In this document: positions 1-8,548 of the stretch, one piece after another
Position numbering within the stretch: position 1 is the first letter of the stretch
How the letters are laid out: the number at the start of each line of letters is the position of its first letter
Origin: Chengkuizengella sp. SCS-71B
Lineage (GTDB): Bacteria; Bacillota; Bacilli; Paenibacillales; KCTC-33759
Reading direction: 5' to 3'
Length of the DNA: 64,000 nucleotides
Assembly (NCBI RefSeq): GCF_040100845.1
Contig: NZ_JAZHSH010000001.1
Coordinates: 3,022,501-3,086,500, forward strand
The notes under the pieces: model-generated
Databases searched by the model: none
Told to the model about the DNA's origin: nothing
The model's input: only the letters and a program-made list of their open reading frames with translations
Position numbers and translations under genes: made by a program

Positions 1-219
1 CCAGAAATGGTTGGGGAAGTGTTAGATGTTATGAAACAATTAGCCAAAGAAGGTATGACCATGGTAGTCGTAACTCATGAAATGGGATTTGCACGTGAGG
101 TTGGGGACCGAGTTATTTTCATGGATGAAGGTTATATTATTGAAGAGAATGTACCTGAGAAACTATTTGATTTCCCATCTCACGAAAGAACAAAATCATT
201 CTTAAGCAAAGTACTCTAA
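1..219 (+). CDS. Amino-acid ABC transporter ATP-binding protein, C-terminal part (partial)
   Basis: Only the last 72 codons are present; the reading frame is open to the left edge (codons Pro-Glu precede the first visible Met). The visible part begins at the D-loop end ([11 protein letters not shown]), followed by the switch histidine region [13 protein letters not shown] and the C-terminal stretch [12 protein letters not shown]. This is the pattern of GlnQ/ArtP-type polar amino-acid importer ATPases, in which EMGFAREV after the H-loop is characteristic. The protein would hydrolyse ATP at the cytoplasmic face of an importer whose permease and binding protein must lie upstream, outside the window. 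It is the last gene of its operon, because a strong terminator follows at once. The substrate cannot be told. Confidence 0.9.
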   Translation, partial: PEMVGEVLDVMKQLAKEGMTMVVVTHEMGFAREVGDRVIFMDEGYIIEENVPEKLFDFPSHERTKSFLSKVL

Positions 220-256
220 GATTGTTAATGACAAAACACTTATATAAAACGAAGAA

Positions 257-285
257 AAACCAGCAAATCTGCTGGTTTATTTTTT
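257..285 (+). terminator. Rho-independent terminator of the ABC transporter operon
   Basis: A 9-bp perfect stem (AAACCAGCA / TGCTGGTTT) with a 4-base loop is followed by a T run. It lies 38 bases after the transporter stop codon. Confidence 0.9.
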
Positions 286-287
286 GA

Positions 288-794
288 TTATAAATTCATT
301 GTTGAATGACCACATTGTGGGCAAACGTCAACCGAAATCTCTAACACTTCATCGCAGAAGGAACAAGTAAATCGATCCTCATTTCTAGGCTTGATATTTG
401 TATATTCATGGTCTGCAACATATACATTCCGTACAACCTTCATCTCGAATTTGTGTCCACAAACTGAGCAATAATTGTTATCAATATCTACTAAATGACC
501 ACAACTACATTCTTTTTTATTTGATAATTCTTTTATTTGTAAATCAATTTGTTTGATTTCATTTTTTAATTGTTCAATATCTTTACACATTATTTCCATG
601 TCCTGATCCAACTCGACTAGAGCTTGTTTTTGATATTGATCATATATTTTTTCACCAATATACATAAACTTATTATCTATTTCTTTTTGTTTGACAGAAA
701 TTTTAAATTTTAATTGATTGATTTCAATCACTTCTTTTGCTTTACTGCCTGCTTCAGAAAACCCTTTCTTCAATTTATCTAACATGCTCATCAT
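288..794 (-). CDS. Coiled-coil zinc-ribbon protein
   Basis: Hypothetical cytoplasmic protein of 168 residues. The N-terminal two thirds are charged and heptad-like (KKGFSEAGSKAKEVIEINQLK and on), predicting a coiled coil. The C-terminal part carries two CxxC pairs each: CSCGHLVDIDNNYCSVCGHKF and then CSFCDEV...CPQCGH, so two zinc ribbons. The open frame extends upstream to a TTG, but AAGGAG lies inside that extension, 6 bases before the ATG at 794, so 794 is chosen as start. Family members are usually annotated only as zinc-ribbon domain proteins. The ribbons suggest binding of protein or nucleic acid, but no function can be assigned. It is a single gene, convergent with the transporter operon. 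Confidence 0.7.
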   Translation of the reverse strand: MMSMLDKLKKGFSEAGSKAKEVIEINQLKFKISVKQKEIDNKFMYIGEKIYDQYQKQALVELDQDMEIMCKDIEQLKNEIKQIDLQIKELSNKKECSCGHLVDIDNNYCSVCGHKFEMKVVRNVYVADHEYTNIKPRNEDRFTCSFCDEVLEISVDVCPQCGHSTMNL

Positions 795-1032
795 CCTGCG
801 CTCCTTCAATGATCTATTTGCTTTATTTTAAACCACTTCGTTTACAATCATATTATGATCAAAAACATACATTGGTTAATCATAATTATCATTATAAATG
901 ATTTCATTAATTGATCTATTAAACTACTACATTATCTATTAACTTTACGTAAATTAGTTAAATAAAGTTTCAGAGATAGAGCCAAAGACTCATTAAAAGC
1001 TAATCGCTTCATAAAAGATTTTAAATCACAAT

Positions 1033-1375
1033 TTATTTTATTGTTTTAACTTTTACTAAAGCTGACAGATCTATATCTTCTCCTTCAATTACGATAGCTG
1101 TCATTCCTTTATCAGAAGTTGTTTCATGCCATTCACCAGGCTCCCAAAAAGCAGCTTGGCCTTCTTTAATTGGTGTTTTTACACCCTCTTTACCACGAAC
1201 AAATCCTTCACCTTTTACTACTAGAAATAATTGAGCACCTACTGCTTGGTGATGACCTACTATACCATCACGACCAATGAACATACACCACCATCATAGA
1301 AGAACCCCAGTTTTTTGTAACTAATTGCTTCACTTGATTACTTATCTCGTTTGTTATTTCTTTAATTTCAATCAC
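1033..1375 (-). pseudogene. Chimeric relic: acetyltransferase N-terminus joined to a truncated cupin
   Basis: Reading leftward from a GTG at 1375 (preceded by AAGAAGG) gives about 28 residues, IEIKEITNEISNQVKQ and on to TKNWGSSMMV. These resemble the start of a GNAT-type acetyltransferase (a recognition from memory). The frame then hits a stop. One base out of frame, from about 1284, runs an 83-residue cupin C-terminal part: GIVGHHQAVGAQLFLVV, then EGQAAFWEPGEWHETTS and IVIEGEDIDLS. Intact small cupins of this type have an additional N-terminal strand region that is missing here. The simplest reading is a deletion that fused the 5' end of one gene to the 3' end of another, out of frame. It is unlikely to make a functional product, though the cupin part could in principle be translated from ATG at 1284. 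Confidence 0.65.
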
Positions 1376-1437
1376 TTTTCATAACCTTCTTTTAGTTTAT
1401 TTATTCTTTTTAATGTTTAAGATTTTACAACTTCGTT

Positions 1438-2316
1438 TCAATCCGAATGCTTCTGCAAATCTACAAATTTTTGAGAAGCCTTTGAAATCCATTTATCTTT
1501 CCTGTAAATCAATTGACTATAGAAATTCAAGTTAGGGTTCACAAAAGGTATCATTTTCAACCCCCTATCTTCTATATTATCCTCAACCGCAAAATATGGT
1601 AGAAATGCAATTCCCCAGGAATGTTCGACACCTTTTTTTATCGTCTCAATGCTGCCTAGTTCTAAAGAAATATTAAAAGTAATGAAATGTTTATTCATTT
1701 CATTAATCAAGAATGCACGATATGTGCAACCTTCTTCTGTCAGAATTAATTTCTCATTATCTAAATCTTGGATTGTAAGCTTCGATTGATTAGACAGTGG
1801 ATGATTTCCTTCCATCAAAATGACCATATTTTGCTTTTTTATAGAAATGGTATTTATCTCTTTTGAAGAGTATGGAACATCTAATATTAAACCAAAATCA
1901 ATTTCTTTGACTTTTACTCTATGAATTATATTAGCTTCAGTATCTAGTATAATACGAACCCTAATTTCTGGATAACTCTTTTTAAATTTCTCTAAAATAT
2001 TTGGTAGATAATATATTGCTAAAGTCTCTACTGTTCCAACTGTAATGATTCCTGTGTCTTGTTTTATAATTTTTTCTTTTGCTTCTTGATGTAATGATAG
2101 AATCTTTTTTGCATAATCATATAGCACTTCACCAGTGATTGTAGGTACCATAACATTTCCTTTTCTCTCAAGGAGTTTCACATTGCCATATGATTCTTCA
2201 AGTTTCTGAATATGGTTGGTTACACTAGATTGAGCGTAATCTAGTTCTAACGCAGTTCTTGTATAACTACCCCATTTAATGACCTCACAAAAAGTTTTTA
2301 GATATAGTAATTCCAT
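1438..2316 (-). CDS. LysR-family transcriptional regulator
   Basis: 292 residues, normal LysR length. The N-terminal 60 residues form the winged helix-turn-helix (MELLYLKTFCEVIKWGSYT, ALELDYAQSSVTNHIQKLEE). The rest is the type 2 periplasmic-binding-protein-like effector domain (ITVGTVETLAIYYLPNILEKF and on). It is divergent from the rhodanese gene at 2435, with a 118-base shared upstream region containing an inverted repeat. By the usual LysR logic it probably controls that gene and itself. The effector cannot be deduced; a sulfur compound is a guess from the neighbour. DNA-binding and effector domains look complete. Confidence 0.9.
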   Translation of the reverse strand: MELLYLKTFCEVIKWGSYTRTALELDYAQSSVTNHIQKLEESYGNVKLLERKGNVMVPTITGEVLYDYAKKILSLHQEAKEKIIKQDTGIITVGTVETLAIYYLPNILEKFKKSYPEIRVRIILDTEANIIHRVKVKEIDFGLILDVPYSSKEINTISIKKQNMVILMEGNHPLSNQSKLTIQDLDNEKLILTEEGCTYRAFLINEMNKHFITFNISLELGSIETIKKGVEHSWGIAFLPYFAVEDNIEDRGLKMIPFVNPNLNFYSQLIYRKDKWISKASQKFVDLQKHSD

Positions 2317-2344
2317 CCGCTATTCACCACCTTATCAGTAATTA

Positions 2345-2359
2345 TGATATTTAATATCA
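2345..2359. promoter_or_regulatory. Inverted repeat between LysR regulator and rhodanese gene
   Basis: TGATAT-TTA-ATATCA is a perfect 6-bp inverted repeat in the divergent intergenic region. It does not match T-N11-A exactly, so assignment as the LysR operator is tentative. Confidence 0.35.
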
Positions 2360-2434
2360 ATAAATATCTATAACTATAATACAGATAATAAAGTAAAATG
2401 AAAACGAAATAATTTTATTTGGGAGGAAAAAAGG

Positions 2435-2884
2435 ATGAACACAAAACCTAAATTTTCATTGGTATTACAAACTGAAGCAGCTGATCCAAAAATAGCGTTT
2501 CAGCACTTTACTTCAAGACTTTCATTCGAAACAGATGTAGCCGATCTCTTAATCGATTTAAAAAAAGGATGTGATCATTTCATTATTGTTGATGTTCGAG
2601 AAGCTGGTTCATACAAAGAATGCCATATACCTGAGGCTATCTCTTTACCTACGAATCGGATAAACGCGGAAACAACAAAATTATTTCCCAAGGAAAAAGT
2701 ATTAATCACTTATTGCTGGGGACCTGCCTGTAATGGAGCAACAAAAGCTGCCGCGAAGTTTTCAGAACTTGGTTTTAAAGTAAAAGAATTAATAGGGGGT
2801 ATTGAATATTGGCGTAATGAAGGTGGCGAAGTTGAGGGTACTTTAGGAAAAGAAGCTCCTTTATACTGGAAAATACAATCTTAA
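2435..2884 (+). CDS. Rhodanese-like sulfurtransferase domain protein
   Basis: 149 residues with one rhodanese domain at about residues 30-140. Visible are the substrate-site Asp-Val-Arg (VDVREAGSYKECHIPEAISLP), the active-site cysteine in YCWGPACNGATKAA (C94), and the closing GGIEYWRNEGG. The family transfers sulfane sulfur from thiosulfate, persulfides or protein partners to a thiophilic acceptor in the cytoplasm. A strong RBS (GGGAGGAAAAAAGG) precedes the ATG. It is a monocistronic gene with its own terminator, divergent from a LysR regulator that probably controls it. The true sulfur donor is unknown. Confidence 0.88.
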   Translation: MNTKPKFSLVLQTEAADPKIAFQHFTSRLSFETDVADLLIDLKKGCDHFIIVDVREAGSYKECHIPEAISLPTNRINAETTKLFPKEKVLITYCWGPACNGATKAAAKFSELGFKVKELIGGIEYWRNEGGEVEGTLGKEAPLYWKIQS

Positions 2885-2888
2885 TAAA

Positions 2889-2934
2889 AAATGCCGATTT
2901 CCTAAACGATAAGGTCGTCGGCATTTCTTTTTTT
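2889..2934 (+). terminator. Terminator of the rhodanese gene
   Basis: AAATGCCGA / TCGGCATTT 9-bp stem followed by a run of seven T. Confidence 0.85.
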
Positions 2935-2953
2935 ATATTTCTAAATTCTTAAT

Positions 2954-3844
2954 TCAAATAAATTTATTCAAATTCTCATTCAATTCAGAAACAAATGCTT
3001 TGCGTGTACTCAAATAAAATTGATTGTGACTACACATATGAACACGTATAAGATTGGCTGATCTTAATATCATAATGTGATGATGAAGATTTCCTTTAGC
3101 ACCACCAATTACATTTAAAATATCCGTAAATTTATATTTATCCTTAGAAAGTAGTTGGAGTATATCCAAACGTTTTTGATCTGATAATGCTTTAGAAATG
3201 GAATATGTTTTTTCTCTTGCAGTTTCATTTTGTACAGGATACCATACATACATTTTTTCTTTGAAAACACTAAACGTATGCAAAGGCTGAAAGTGTATAG
3301 ACGGAATAAGAACAACTTGTTTTATGGATGGAATATCAATTCTAAGCCCCGTTGCAAACTCCTCTATTAAATTTTCTGGTGAGCTCTTATTTACTCTTTC
3401 TTTAAATCTCGCTAATTCATTTGACATCGTATACTCTACATCTTCATATATAAAATACTGTTTATTCCATTCATACAGAAGATCACTATATATTTTTTTC
3501 TGTTCCTCTATATGGAGCAAAATATGAGAGTCTTCTTTTCTTAAGTGTGATGCAAGTAGTTCATATATTTTTACCGTAGATAAATTTTCAAACCAACCTA
3601 AAAAAGATTCTATATCCTTCTTTTGTGGACATTCTTCAATAAGTAAACACAACACATCTCCAAAAGCTAGATCATTCCATAGCTCTAGTTTATTTTTAAA
3701 TGATGCTGTTATGTTCTTATTCACCTTTTCAATCCATTCCATACCTTTATATAAATACTTTAAATTTTTTCTTACTTTATATAAATGAAGACTTAAAAGT
3801 AGTTCATAGGTATTTGAATTTTCAAGACTAACTCGATAAGACAT
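2954..3844 (-). CDS. ArsR-type winged-helix transcriptional regulator with large N-terminal domain
   Basis: 296 residues. The HTH lies at the C-terminus (about 205-290: SISKALSDQKRLDILQLLS, FTDILNVIGGAKGNLHHHIMILRSANLI), the ArsR/SmtB arrangement. The first 200 residues form an alpha-rich sensor-like domain I do not recognise. No cysteine cluster for metal sensing is seen. The gene is divergent from the M3 oligopeptidase at 4014. The shared region carries three TTGAACT half-sites lying on the peptidase promoter, so a repressor role for this protein is a reasonable inference. ArsR-type regulators paired with one divergent enzyme gene are common in Bacillales. Confidence 0.8.
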   Translation of the reverse strand: MSYRVSLENSNTYELLLSLHLYKVRKNLKYLYKGMEWIEKVNKNITASFKNKLELWNDLAFGDVLCLLIEECPQKKDIESFLGWFENLSTVKIYELLASHLRKEDSHILLHIEEQKKIYSDLLYEWNKQYFIYEDVEYTMSNELARFKERVNKSSPENLIEEFATGLRIDIPSIKQVVLIPSIHFQPLHTFSVFKEKMYVWYPVQNETAREKTYSISKALSDQKRLDILQLLSKDKYKFTDILNVIGGAKGNLHHHIMILRSANLIRVHMCSHNQFYLSTRKAFVSELNENLNKFI

Positions 3845-3924
3845 TCATTGCCTCCTATTTGGGAACATAATAAACTCATCATACCAAAACAAAAATAGAA
3901 TGAAAAATAATCTTACATAATATA

Positions 3925-3986
3925 TTTACATTATATTATATTTCATTTATTATTGAACTTAAAATTAGTTCAATATATATTGAACT
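3925..3986 (+). promoter_or_regulatory. Promoter and triple-half-site operator of the M3 peptidase gene
   Basis: TTTACA (3925-3930), a 17-base spacer and TATTAT (3948-3953) form a good SigA promoter reading right. Starting at the last base of the -10 box are TTGAACT (3953-3959), AGTTCAA (3967-3973) and TTGAACT (3980-3986). The last two form a perfect 20-bp palindrome, and the first two an inverted repeat with a 7-base spacer. Binding here would cover the transcription start, as expected for repression. The ArsR-type regulator next door is the obvious candidate binder (inference). Confidence 0.7.
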
Positions 3987-4013
3987 AAAAATTTTTGTTG
4001 GAGGTATTTATTC

Positions 4014-5783
4014 ATGAAGCCACATTACTATCATCCTACTCAATGGAATATAAAAAAATTGTACCCAAATGAAATTGACCATTCGTTGTCTAATGAACTA
4101 CATGAAATTAAACTTTTATTAAACCAATTAAAAATTGAACCAGATTCAGAATTAATAAAAGATCATTTAGTGGATAAACAAAGGTTATACACTCTAGCGG
4201 ATGTGAGGAGCAGGATTGAAAAAGCAGACTACTATTGTTACTGCCTTTACTCTGAATCAACAGATCATGTAGTTCTTTCCTCTTTACAAAACGATATCAA
4301 TCAATGTAAAAATGATTTTCGTTCTTTATTAATAATTTGGACAAAATATATAAACCAGCTTCCTATTGAAATTAAAAAACAATGGACTACTATTCCTTAT
4401 GTAGAATCTTTTTTTTCCAATTTAATAATGGACTATAATGATGAGCTTAAAAAACATTTAATTAACCTTACAAAAACAGAATTAACTCAATGGAACCAAT
4501 TCTATAACCAGCTTAAAAATAAATTAGAAGTTAATATGAATGATGATGAACAGAGAAATGTGCTGTCTTATGTTCAAGCAAATGATATAACTATGAATCA
4601 TAAAAACCTAAATCAAAGAGTTAAGGCATTCAACGCTCTAACTAACTCATTAGATAAAGAAAAGGAATTATATGCTACGGTTTTAAATCAAATTACTCGA
4701 TTAAGATTAATTCAAAATCAAGATACAAAAAAAGAAGATATTTTATCAGAATCGCTGCGAATCAATGGGATTTCCAATAAAACTCTTCATACAATGTGGA
4801 GAACAGTTGATGAGAACAATGAAAAATTAACTTCTATTCTAAATTTTAAAAAGAAAAATGAAGGTACAAGTACATGGCATCAATTTATGACAGATCAAAT
4901 AGAATTACAAACCAAAATCCCTTTCTCTAAAGCCGCAGAAGGAATCTATTGTTCATTAAAAGAAATAGAAGTGGAAATGGCACAATTTGTACTAAATGCC
5001 ATTGAAAATGAGTGGGTAGATGCACAACCTAGAGAAGGAAAACACCCGGGTGGATTTTGCGTACCATTTATTCGAGATGGGGAATCTAGAATCTCTTTAC
5101 GTTACGATGGAACGATACAGAGTGCAAGAATTCTAGCACATGAGTTAGGACATGCGTGGCACTTTAGACAGTTAAAAGATACTCCCTCTCTCACCTTTTT
5201 AGAAGATCATTTTCCAATGAGTATAGCAGAAAGCTCTTCTATTTTATTTGAATTTATTTTTATAGATCATTTCATAGAAACAAGTGATCCAGAAACTAAA
5301 AAATCAATATTAAATTATAAATTACAAAATAGTATCAATTATTTAATGTCTGTTCGTGGTGCCTTTATGTTTGAACAGCTATTGTATGAACACAGTATAG
5401 AAGGTCCATTAAACGCTAACCAAATAGAGGAATTATCTATCCAATCACAAAAAAAAGCATATTATGATACCTTTAAGCAATACCAACCCTTTGTTTGGAT
5501 AAAATATGGACATTTTTACAACCCTAGCATCCCATTCTATAATTACCCCTATACTTTTGGGTATTTATTGAGTTTAGGCCTATTCACCATAGCAAAACAG
5601 GAGGGCATAAAATTTAGTGTTAAATTCAAAGGATTCTTAAGTGAAACTGGAAAAAAGCCTGTTGAAGAATTATTGCAACAATACTTTCATATTGATCTTA
5701 AGAACCCAAACTTTTGGCAACAGTCGATAGATCATATTTTAAAAGATATAGAAGAATACATTAAGCTAGCAGATATAAAATGA
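4014..5783 (+). CDS. M3-family oligoendopeptidase (PepF-like)
   Basis: 589 residues, the usual length for bacterial PepF-type enzymes. The zinc site is intact: HELGH at residues 376-380 (within RILAHELGHAWHF) and the third ligand Glu at 406 (SIAESSS). Conserved lead-in HPGGFCVPF and the C-terminal YPYTFGYLLSLGLF match the family. There is no signal peptide, so it acts in the cytoplasm on short peptides. RBS TTGGAGG stands 10 bases before the ATG. The gene is alone in its transcript and sits downstream of an operator cluster shared with an ArsR-type regulator. That suggests its expression is switched by an intracellular signal rather than constitutive. Confidence 0.92.
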   Translation: MKPHYYHPTQWNIKKLYPNEIDHSLSNELHEIKLLLNQLKIEPDSELIKDHLVDKQRLYTLADVRSRIEKADYYCYCLYSESTDHVVLSSLQNDINQCKNDFRSLLIIWTKYINQLPIEIKKQWTTIPYVESFFSNLIMDYNDELKKHLINLTKTELTQWNQFYNQLKNKLEVNMNDDEQRNVLSYVQANDITMNHKNLNQRVKAFNALTNSLDKEKELYATVLNQITRLRLIQNQDTKKEDILSESLRINGISNKTLHTMWRTVDENNEKLTSILNFKKKNEGTSTWHQFMTDQIELQTKIPFSKAAEGIYCSLKEIEVEMAQFVLNAIENEWVDAQPREGKHPGGFCVPFIRDGESRISLRYDGTIQSARILAHELGHAWHFRQLKDTPSLTFLEDHFPMSIAESSSILFEFIFIDHFIETSDPETKKSILNYKLQNSINYLMSVRGAFMFEQLLYEHSIEGPLNANQIEELSIQSQKKAYYDTFKQYQPFVWIKYGHFYNPSIPFYNYPYTFGYLLSLGLFTIAKQEGIKFSVKFKGFLSETGKKPVEELLQQYFHIDLKNPNFWQQSIDHILKDIEEYIKLADIK

Positions 5784-5814
5784 GTTTTAGTATTACGTCA
5801 GGCTATTACAATAT

Positions 5815-5840
5815 AATAACCCAATCAGGGTATTAATTTT
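5815..5840 (+). terminator. Weak terminator-like hairpin after the peptidase
   Basis: AATAACCC and GGGTATT flank a 5-base loop, followed by AATTTTG. The stem is short and the T run weak. Confidence 0.35.
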
Positions 5841-5904
5841 GTACTCATCTTTCAAATTAAGTTATAATCAATATGATAAATATTCAAAATAAGGTGGAAT
5901 AAAA

Positions 5905-6729
5905 ATGAATAATAGGACTGCTATAGTGACGGGGACATCAAGCGGTTTTGGTTACTATACTGTAATCGAACTCGTTAAATTAGGTTTTCATGTCATTGCA
6001 ACAGTAAGGAATCAAGAAAAGGCCAATCAATTAAAAGAAAATCTTGAAAGCAAAAATATAGATGTGCAACAAGTCACTATTGAATTGTTAGAATTAACAG
6101 ATACAAATTCCATCCAATCTTTTACAGATAAACTACATAACTATAATACTATAGACATACTTGTGAATAATGCCGGATTTGTTGTGGGGGGGTTTGTTGA
6201 AGAAATCTCTATTGAACAATTTCATAAGCAGTTTGAAACAAATGTCTTTGGATTAATCGCTGTAACTCAGGCTGTTATCCCTTTTATGAGAAAACAAAAA
6301 CAAGGTAAAATCATTAATATAAGCAGCGGAATGGGCTTAATGGGGTTTCCATCTATGTCACCGTATGCTGCCTCAAAACATGCTGTAGAAGGTTTTACAG
6401 AATCTTTAAGATTAGAATTAAAACCGTTTGGCATTCATTCCGTTTTAATTGAACCGGGTGCATATGCAACGAGTATGGTCCCAGATTATCAGAATGTAGA
6501 ACAATCCTCTCCTTACTCACAATTTAATAAAAACGTTCAGAATTCAATTAAGAATTTCGATCAAGGAAACCCTATTGATGTAGCAAAATTGGTTGCAGCT
6601 ATTTCTCAAATGAATAAACCAAAGTTAAGATACCCCATTGGAAAAGGAGTAAAATCACAAATGTTTATGAAAAATCTTCTACCATGGAATATGTGGGAAA
6701 AAATAATGTTGAAAGTTCTAAAAATGTGA
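5905..6729 (+). CDS. Short-chain dehydrogenase/reductase (SDR)
   Basis: 274 residues, classical SDR. Seen are the dinucleotide site TGTSSGFG (residues 9-16), the NNAG motif in ILVNNAGFVVGGF, the catalytic Ser in INISSGMG and the Tyr-Lys pair in SPYAASKHAVEG. The C-terminal extension PIGKGVKSQMFMKNLLPWNMW resembles the group that includes oxidoreductases acting on larger hydrophobic alcohols or ketones. The substrate is not determinable. It is preceded by AAGGTGG and has no close operon partner. All catalytic residues are present, in contrast to the SDR relic near 31.7 kb. Confidence 0.88.
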   Translation: MNNRTAIVTGTSSGFGYYTVIELVKLGFHVIATVRNQEKANQLKENLESKNIDVQQVTIELLELTDTNSIQSFTDKLHNYNTIDILVNNAGFVVGGFVEEISIEQFHKQFETNVFGLIAVTQAVIPFMRKQKQGKIINISSGMGLMGFPSMSPYAASKHAVEGFTESLRLELKPFGIHSVLIEPGAYATSMVPDYQNVEQSSPYSQFNKNVQNSIKNFDQGNPIDVAKLVAAISQMNKPKLRYPIGKGVKSQMFMKNLLPWNMWEKIMLKVLKM

Positions 6730-6763
6730 TTAGAATACAAACGGATCTCACGACTTGTACTAT

Positions 6764-6798
6764 TCAAATAGACCTTTTTCATAAGACGGTCTATTTGA
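6764..6798. other. Perfect 11-bp hairpin between SDR and MATE genes
   Basis: TCAAATAGACC and GGTCTATTTGA form a perfect stem with a 13-base loop between the convergent SDR and MATE genes. No T run follows on either strand, so it is not a standard terminator. It may still be a bidirectional end or RNA-stabilising hairpin. Confidence 0.4.
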
Positions 6799-6922
6799 TA
6801 TTACCTCTTAATTAGCCGAAGGTTCTTAATTAAATTGATACTATACCGTTTATCCATTTTTTCAGCGATTGTGGATTAACCTTAAATTCCATGATGTTTT
6901 TTTTATTAGGTGTAGTCTAAAT

Positions 6923-8272
6923 TTATGTATTCAATCTCCACCTATTATTTTTATAGCGAATCCATAAACAGATAGCTCTAAATAAGTTATCAAGACCTAT
7001 TGCTATCCATATTCCAGCAATTCCCCACCCAAGGTATATCCCTAAAAAGTAAACCCCAATTGTTCTTATTAACCAGATTCCAATTGCCGTAATATACATA
7101 GGGAATTTTGTGTTTTCTCCTCCTTGATAGATTCCCGTTAAAATAAGAACGATTGCAAGGACGGGTTGAATGAAAGCATCAATCTTTAGTGCAAGTGCTA
7201 TTTGCTGCATTACAACAATATCACTTGTAAAAAAAGACGCTGCCCAGTTTCCTAAAAAAAATAACAAGATTCCAAAAATAGTCATGCAAGTTGCACCTAG
7301 GATCATAGACATATTTGCATACTTCTTTGCTCCATCATAATCATTTTCACCTAGTTTTTGACCTACTAGAGTAGTAGCAGCTGTGGCAAATCCGTATCCA
7401 ATCATATAAGAGAATATCTCAATATTTCCTGCAATTTGATGAGCTGCAAATGTATTGGTCCCTATTGCTACAATCATTCCAAAATAGAGCACCTGTCCTA
7501 CTCTCATCACAAGTCTTTCTCCAGCAGCAGGAGTACCTAATCTCATTAAATTTAGCTGTGATTGCTTATCAATCTTCCAATTTTCCTTTACAATTTGTAT
7601 GGATTTTGATTTAAACATATACATAGATAGTCCAATCACTCCAATTAATCTAGATAGAACTGTTGCCCATGCTGCCCCTGCTAAACCAAATGAAGGAATG
7701 AAGAAAAAACCAAAGATGAGTATGTAATCTAATAAGATATTCAATAAATTTGCCATAATACTTACTTTCATAGGTGTTTTTGTATCTCCTGTACCTCTTA
7801 AAATACTACTAAGGACAAACATTAATGAAATCAAAATAGAGGGAATAGCTACAATACGAAAATAAGTCATGGCATGAGCAAGAACATCTTTTTCTACTCC
7901 CATAAGTTTCAAAAGTGGTTCAGCAAAGAATAAAGAAATGAGTCCAAACAATACTCCTGCAAAAATAGATAGAATAATAGCTTGCTGTCCGATTTGGCTC
8001 GCTTTGTTTTTGTTCCCTGCCCCAATATTTTTAGCAACAAAAACATTTGTTGCAACTCCAAGTGCCATGAAAACTGCAAAGTATATAGCTAATATAGCAT
8101 TAGTTACACCAACAGCTGCCACTTCTATTAATCCTAATTTAGAAACAAATAGAGTATCTACAAAACCAAGAATAGTTTGAAAAAAATTTTCTATTACTGC
8201 TGGTAAGGCTAGAACAAGTATGAATTTAATTATTTGACTATTTGATTGGGATGAACGTAAAGTATGTTCCAT
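6923..8272 (-). CDS. MATE-family multidrug efflux transporter
   Basis: 449 residues with 12 hydrophobic segments in two homologous halves, normal for the MatE family. Typical segments are visible: LALPAVIENFFQTILGFVDTLFV at the N-terminus, AAVGVTNAI, ILRGTGDTKTPM, and GIYQGGENTKFPMYI in the second half. It exports drugs or metabolites by Na+ or H+ antiport across the cytoplasmic membrane. The 5' neighbour in the same direction is a deleted CsoR-type repressor gene whose stop lies 17 bases before this ATG. This exporter may therefore once have been under metal- or stress-sensing repression, and may now be deregulated (inference). Confidence 0.9.
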   Translation of the reverse strand: MEHTLRSSQSNSQIIKFILVLALPAVIENFFQTILGFVDTLFVSKLGLIEVAAVGVTNAILAIYFAVFMALGVATNVFVAKNIGAGNKNKASQIGQQAIILSIFAGVLFGLISLFFAEPLLKLMGVEKDVLAHAMTYFRIVAIPSILISLMFVLSSILRGTGDTKTPMKVSIMANLLNILLDYILIFGFFFIPSFGLAGAAWATVLSRLIGVIGLSMYMFKSKSIQIVKENWKIDKQSQLNLMRLGTPAAGERLVMRVGQVLYFGMIVAIGTNTFAAHQIAGNIEIFSYMIGYGFATAATTLVGQKLGENDYDGAKKYANMSMILGATCMTIFGILLFFLGNWAASFFTSDIVVMQQIALALKIDAFIQPVLAIVLILTGIYQGGENTKFPMYITAIGIWLIRTIGVYFLGIYLGWGIAGIWIAIGLDNLFRAICLWIRYKNNRWRLNT

Positions 8273-8289
8273 AGTAGGCTTTTTCCTTT

Positions 8290-8412
8290 CTAACGTTTAA
8301 ATTTATCAATCACATCGTTTAATCTTTCAATCACTTTTTCAGAAAGAACATGTCCCTCAATCCTAGATAAGCGGTTTACTACACTCTTTCGATGTTTATG
8401 ATGATCTGACAT
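8290..8412 (-). pseudogene. Internally deleted CsoR/RcnR-type metal-sensing repressor
   Basis: A 40-codon open frame starts HHKHRKSVVNRLSRIEGHV, which is the N-terminal helix of CsoR-family (DUF156) repressors. It then jumps directly to VIERLNDVIDKFKR, which resembles the C-terminal helix. Family members are about 85-100 residues, so roughly half of the protein is missing, in frame, including the segment that carries the Cys/His metal ligands. The deletion leaves start, stop and reading frame intact. It stands just upstream of the MATE exporter, as functional family members often do beside an exporter. A small protein could still be made, but it could not sense metal in the known way. Confidence 0.65.
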
Positions 8413-8548
8413 TTTTATCACTACTATTATGATTATAGAGGATCCACGTAACTTCATACATGAATTTTTACATAAGTCCGTCCCTAGTTGTTACATTAGC
8501 GGAATTTTTCAAGAAAGTATAAAACGTCCAATCAAATGAATATTGTAA

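Noticed and set aside
3115-3527. Short frames on both strands inside the ArsR-type regulator gene
   Set aside because: They are shadows of a well-supported 296-codon gene.
6764-6798. Calling the perfect hairpin between SDR and MATE genes a terminator
   Set aside because: No T run on either strand; listed as a hairpin only.
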